From Hetaerina americana (lineage: Eukaryota; Arthropoda; Insecta; Odonata; Calopterygidae): 64,000 bases of DNA. A program made the translations under genes and the position numbers. The notes beneath the pieces were generated by a model that saw only the letters and a list, made by a program, of their open reading frames with translations, did no database searches and was not told where the DNA came from. Of this stretch, positions 63,402 to 64,000 are shown in pieces (positions within the stretch are counted from its first letter, which is position 1; each line of letters starts with the position of its first letter). The stretch is taken from NCBI GenBank assembly GCA_022747635.1, contig JAKTNV010000752.1, forward strand, positions 1-64,000. The letters run 5' to 3'.

Positions 63402-64000
63402 GATCCCCCGTAGGTGAGATGAGCGCGGGTTGTCTTGGATGGGGATGGGTGAGAGGAGAAAGGATGCCGTTTATGGTCCTTATAAGGACCAAATGGGTTC
63501 TAGGAGGAGCGCAAGTACGCTCAGCGCAGCGGCGCGTTGGGTCCTGAGGGGACGAATTACACGGAAACGCACGCAAGAGCGGCGCTGGCTGAGAATGGGA
63601 GTGTTCTCAACCCTTCCCTAGTGCTGTGTGAGGCACAGCCCTAGAGGTGGAAGGGGGTCCTACGCACGTACGAAGCAGCAGCGTTCGCTTGACGCTGTGT
63701 GATTACCCAACCAACCCGGGGATCCTAATGGACCGCCTGCCCGCGAGCAGACGGGTACCGCTCTCTGCCCCCGCGGGTGAGAACCGGGGACTACGTTAGC
63801 CCGGCCCCGCTTTGTGTTTGCGTAGGAGGAGTCCACAAGATACTGCCGAAGAGTGCAACGGCGTGCAAGTCTTGTGGTTAAATTAAGGGGCCCTCTGCCA
63901 GGCCAACGAGTGCGTTGGGGGCGGCAAAGGGGGTTTAGTGTGCCAGCCGAAGAGTCAGAGGACCAATCCCTCTGTTTCACAAGATGATCACTAGACCGAT
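63402..64000 (-). other. E3 5' leader (partial)
   Basis: At least 599 bp, rich in short perfect hairpins. Examples are CAGAGG/CCTCTG (63956-63974), CCACAAGA/TCTTGTGG (63833-63877), CCAAC/GTTGG (63903-63918) and a CTAG...CTAG stem around 63618-63644. It also holds a histone-type stem-loop (63475-63490) and a 15-nt match to the start of the H3 gene (63664-63678). Blocks A and B of E1/E2 are not evident. Confidence 0.65.
63475..63490 (-). other. Histone-type stem-loop in E3 5' leader
   Basis: GGTCCTTATAAGGACC: the 6-bp stem is identical to the H1, H3, H4 and H2A stem-loops of this array, with a 4-nt TATA loop. It lies 74 nt before ORF1. On the element sense strand the 3' flank begins ATAAAC, AT-starting like the host loops, but there is no ARAGATG 12 nt downstream. 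As DNA it is a full palindrome and also contains CCTTATAAGG, so a CArG or TATA role is an alternative. Confidence 0.6.

Noticed and set aside
63538..63555. Second stem-loop in the E3 leader (GTCCCCTCAGGACC on minus)
   Set aside because: Resembles the H3 loop at several bases but the stem is broken; likely chance.

Overview
This window is a tandem histone gene array from an arthropod, most likely an insect. The five replication-dependent histones are of insect type: H4 starts MTGRGKGG, H2B starts [12 protein letters not shown], and H3 is the canonical H3.2-like form. Histone genes end in the metazoan mRNA 3' stem-loop, and the interrupting retrotransposons look like the Jockey clade. The sequence does not let me name the species.

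The repeat unit is 8,653 bp (8,655 bp in the first copy). Each unit carries H1 (+), H3 (-), H4 (+), H2A (-) and H2B (+), followed by a spacer of about 4.8 kb. H3/H4 and H2A/H2B are divergent pairs with shared promoters. H1/H3 and H4/H2A converge, each gene with its own stem-loop. Phased on the first base of the window, the units are 1-8655, 8656-17308, 17309-31513, 31514-40166, 40167-53799 and 53800-64000 (the last is incomplete). Apart from the insertions I found only two substitutions and three small indels between copies, so the array is strongly homogenised.

Three units are interrupted by three different full-length, two-ORF non-LTR retrotransposons with intact reading frames. Element 1 (E1, + strand, 23738-29291) sits in the H2B leader of unit 3. 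Element 2 (E2, - strand, 44884-49851) sits in the H3 leader of unit 5. Element 3 (E3, - strand, 58521 to beyond 64000) sits in the H3 leader of unit 6, only 4 nt from the E2 site. All three lie within about 10 nt of the predicted histone transcription start. All point the same way as the histone gene they interrupt, so the element 5' end abuts (E1, E2) or is predicted to abut (E3, flank not seen) an intact histone promoter while the histone coding region loses it.

The candidate undescribed system is a guild of Jockey-like elements that target histone gene start sites. They appear to capture the histone promoter for their own transcription, and E1 and E3 carry histone-stem-loop-like hairpins in their 5' leaders. 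The E2 5' junction carries a 9-nt piece matching the predicted start of H3 mRNA, which suggests its source RNA began at an H3 promoter. The protein families and histone annotation are seen directly or follow from known families; targeting and promoter capture are inferences.
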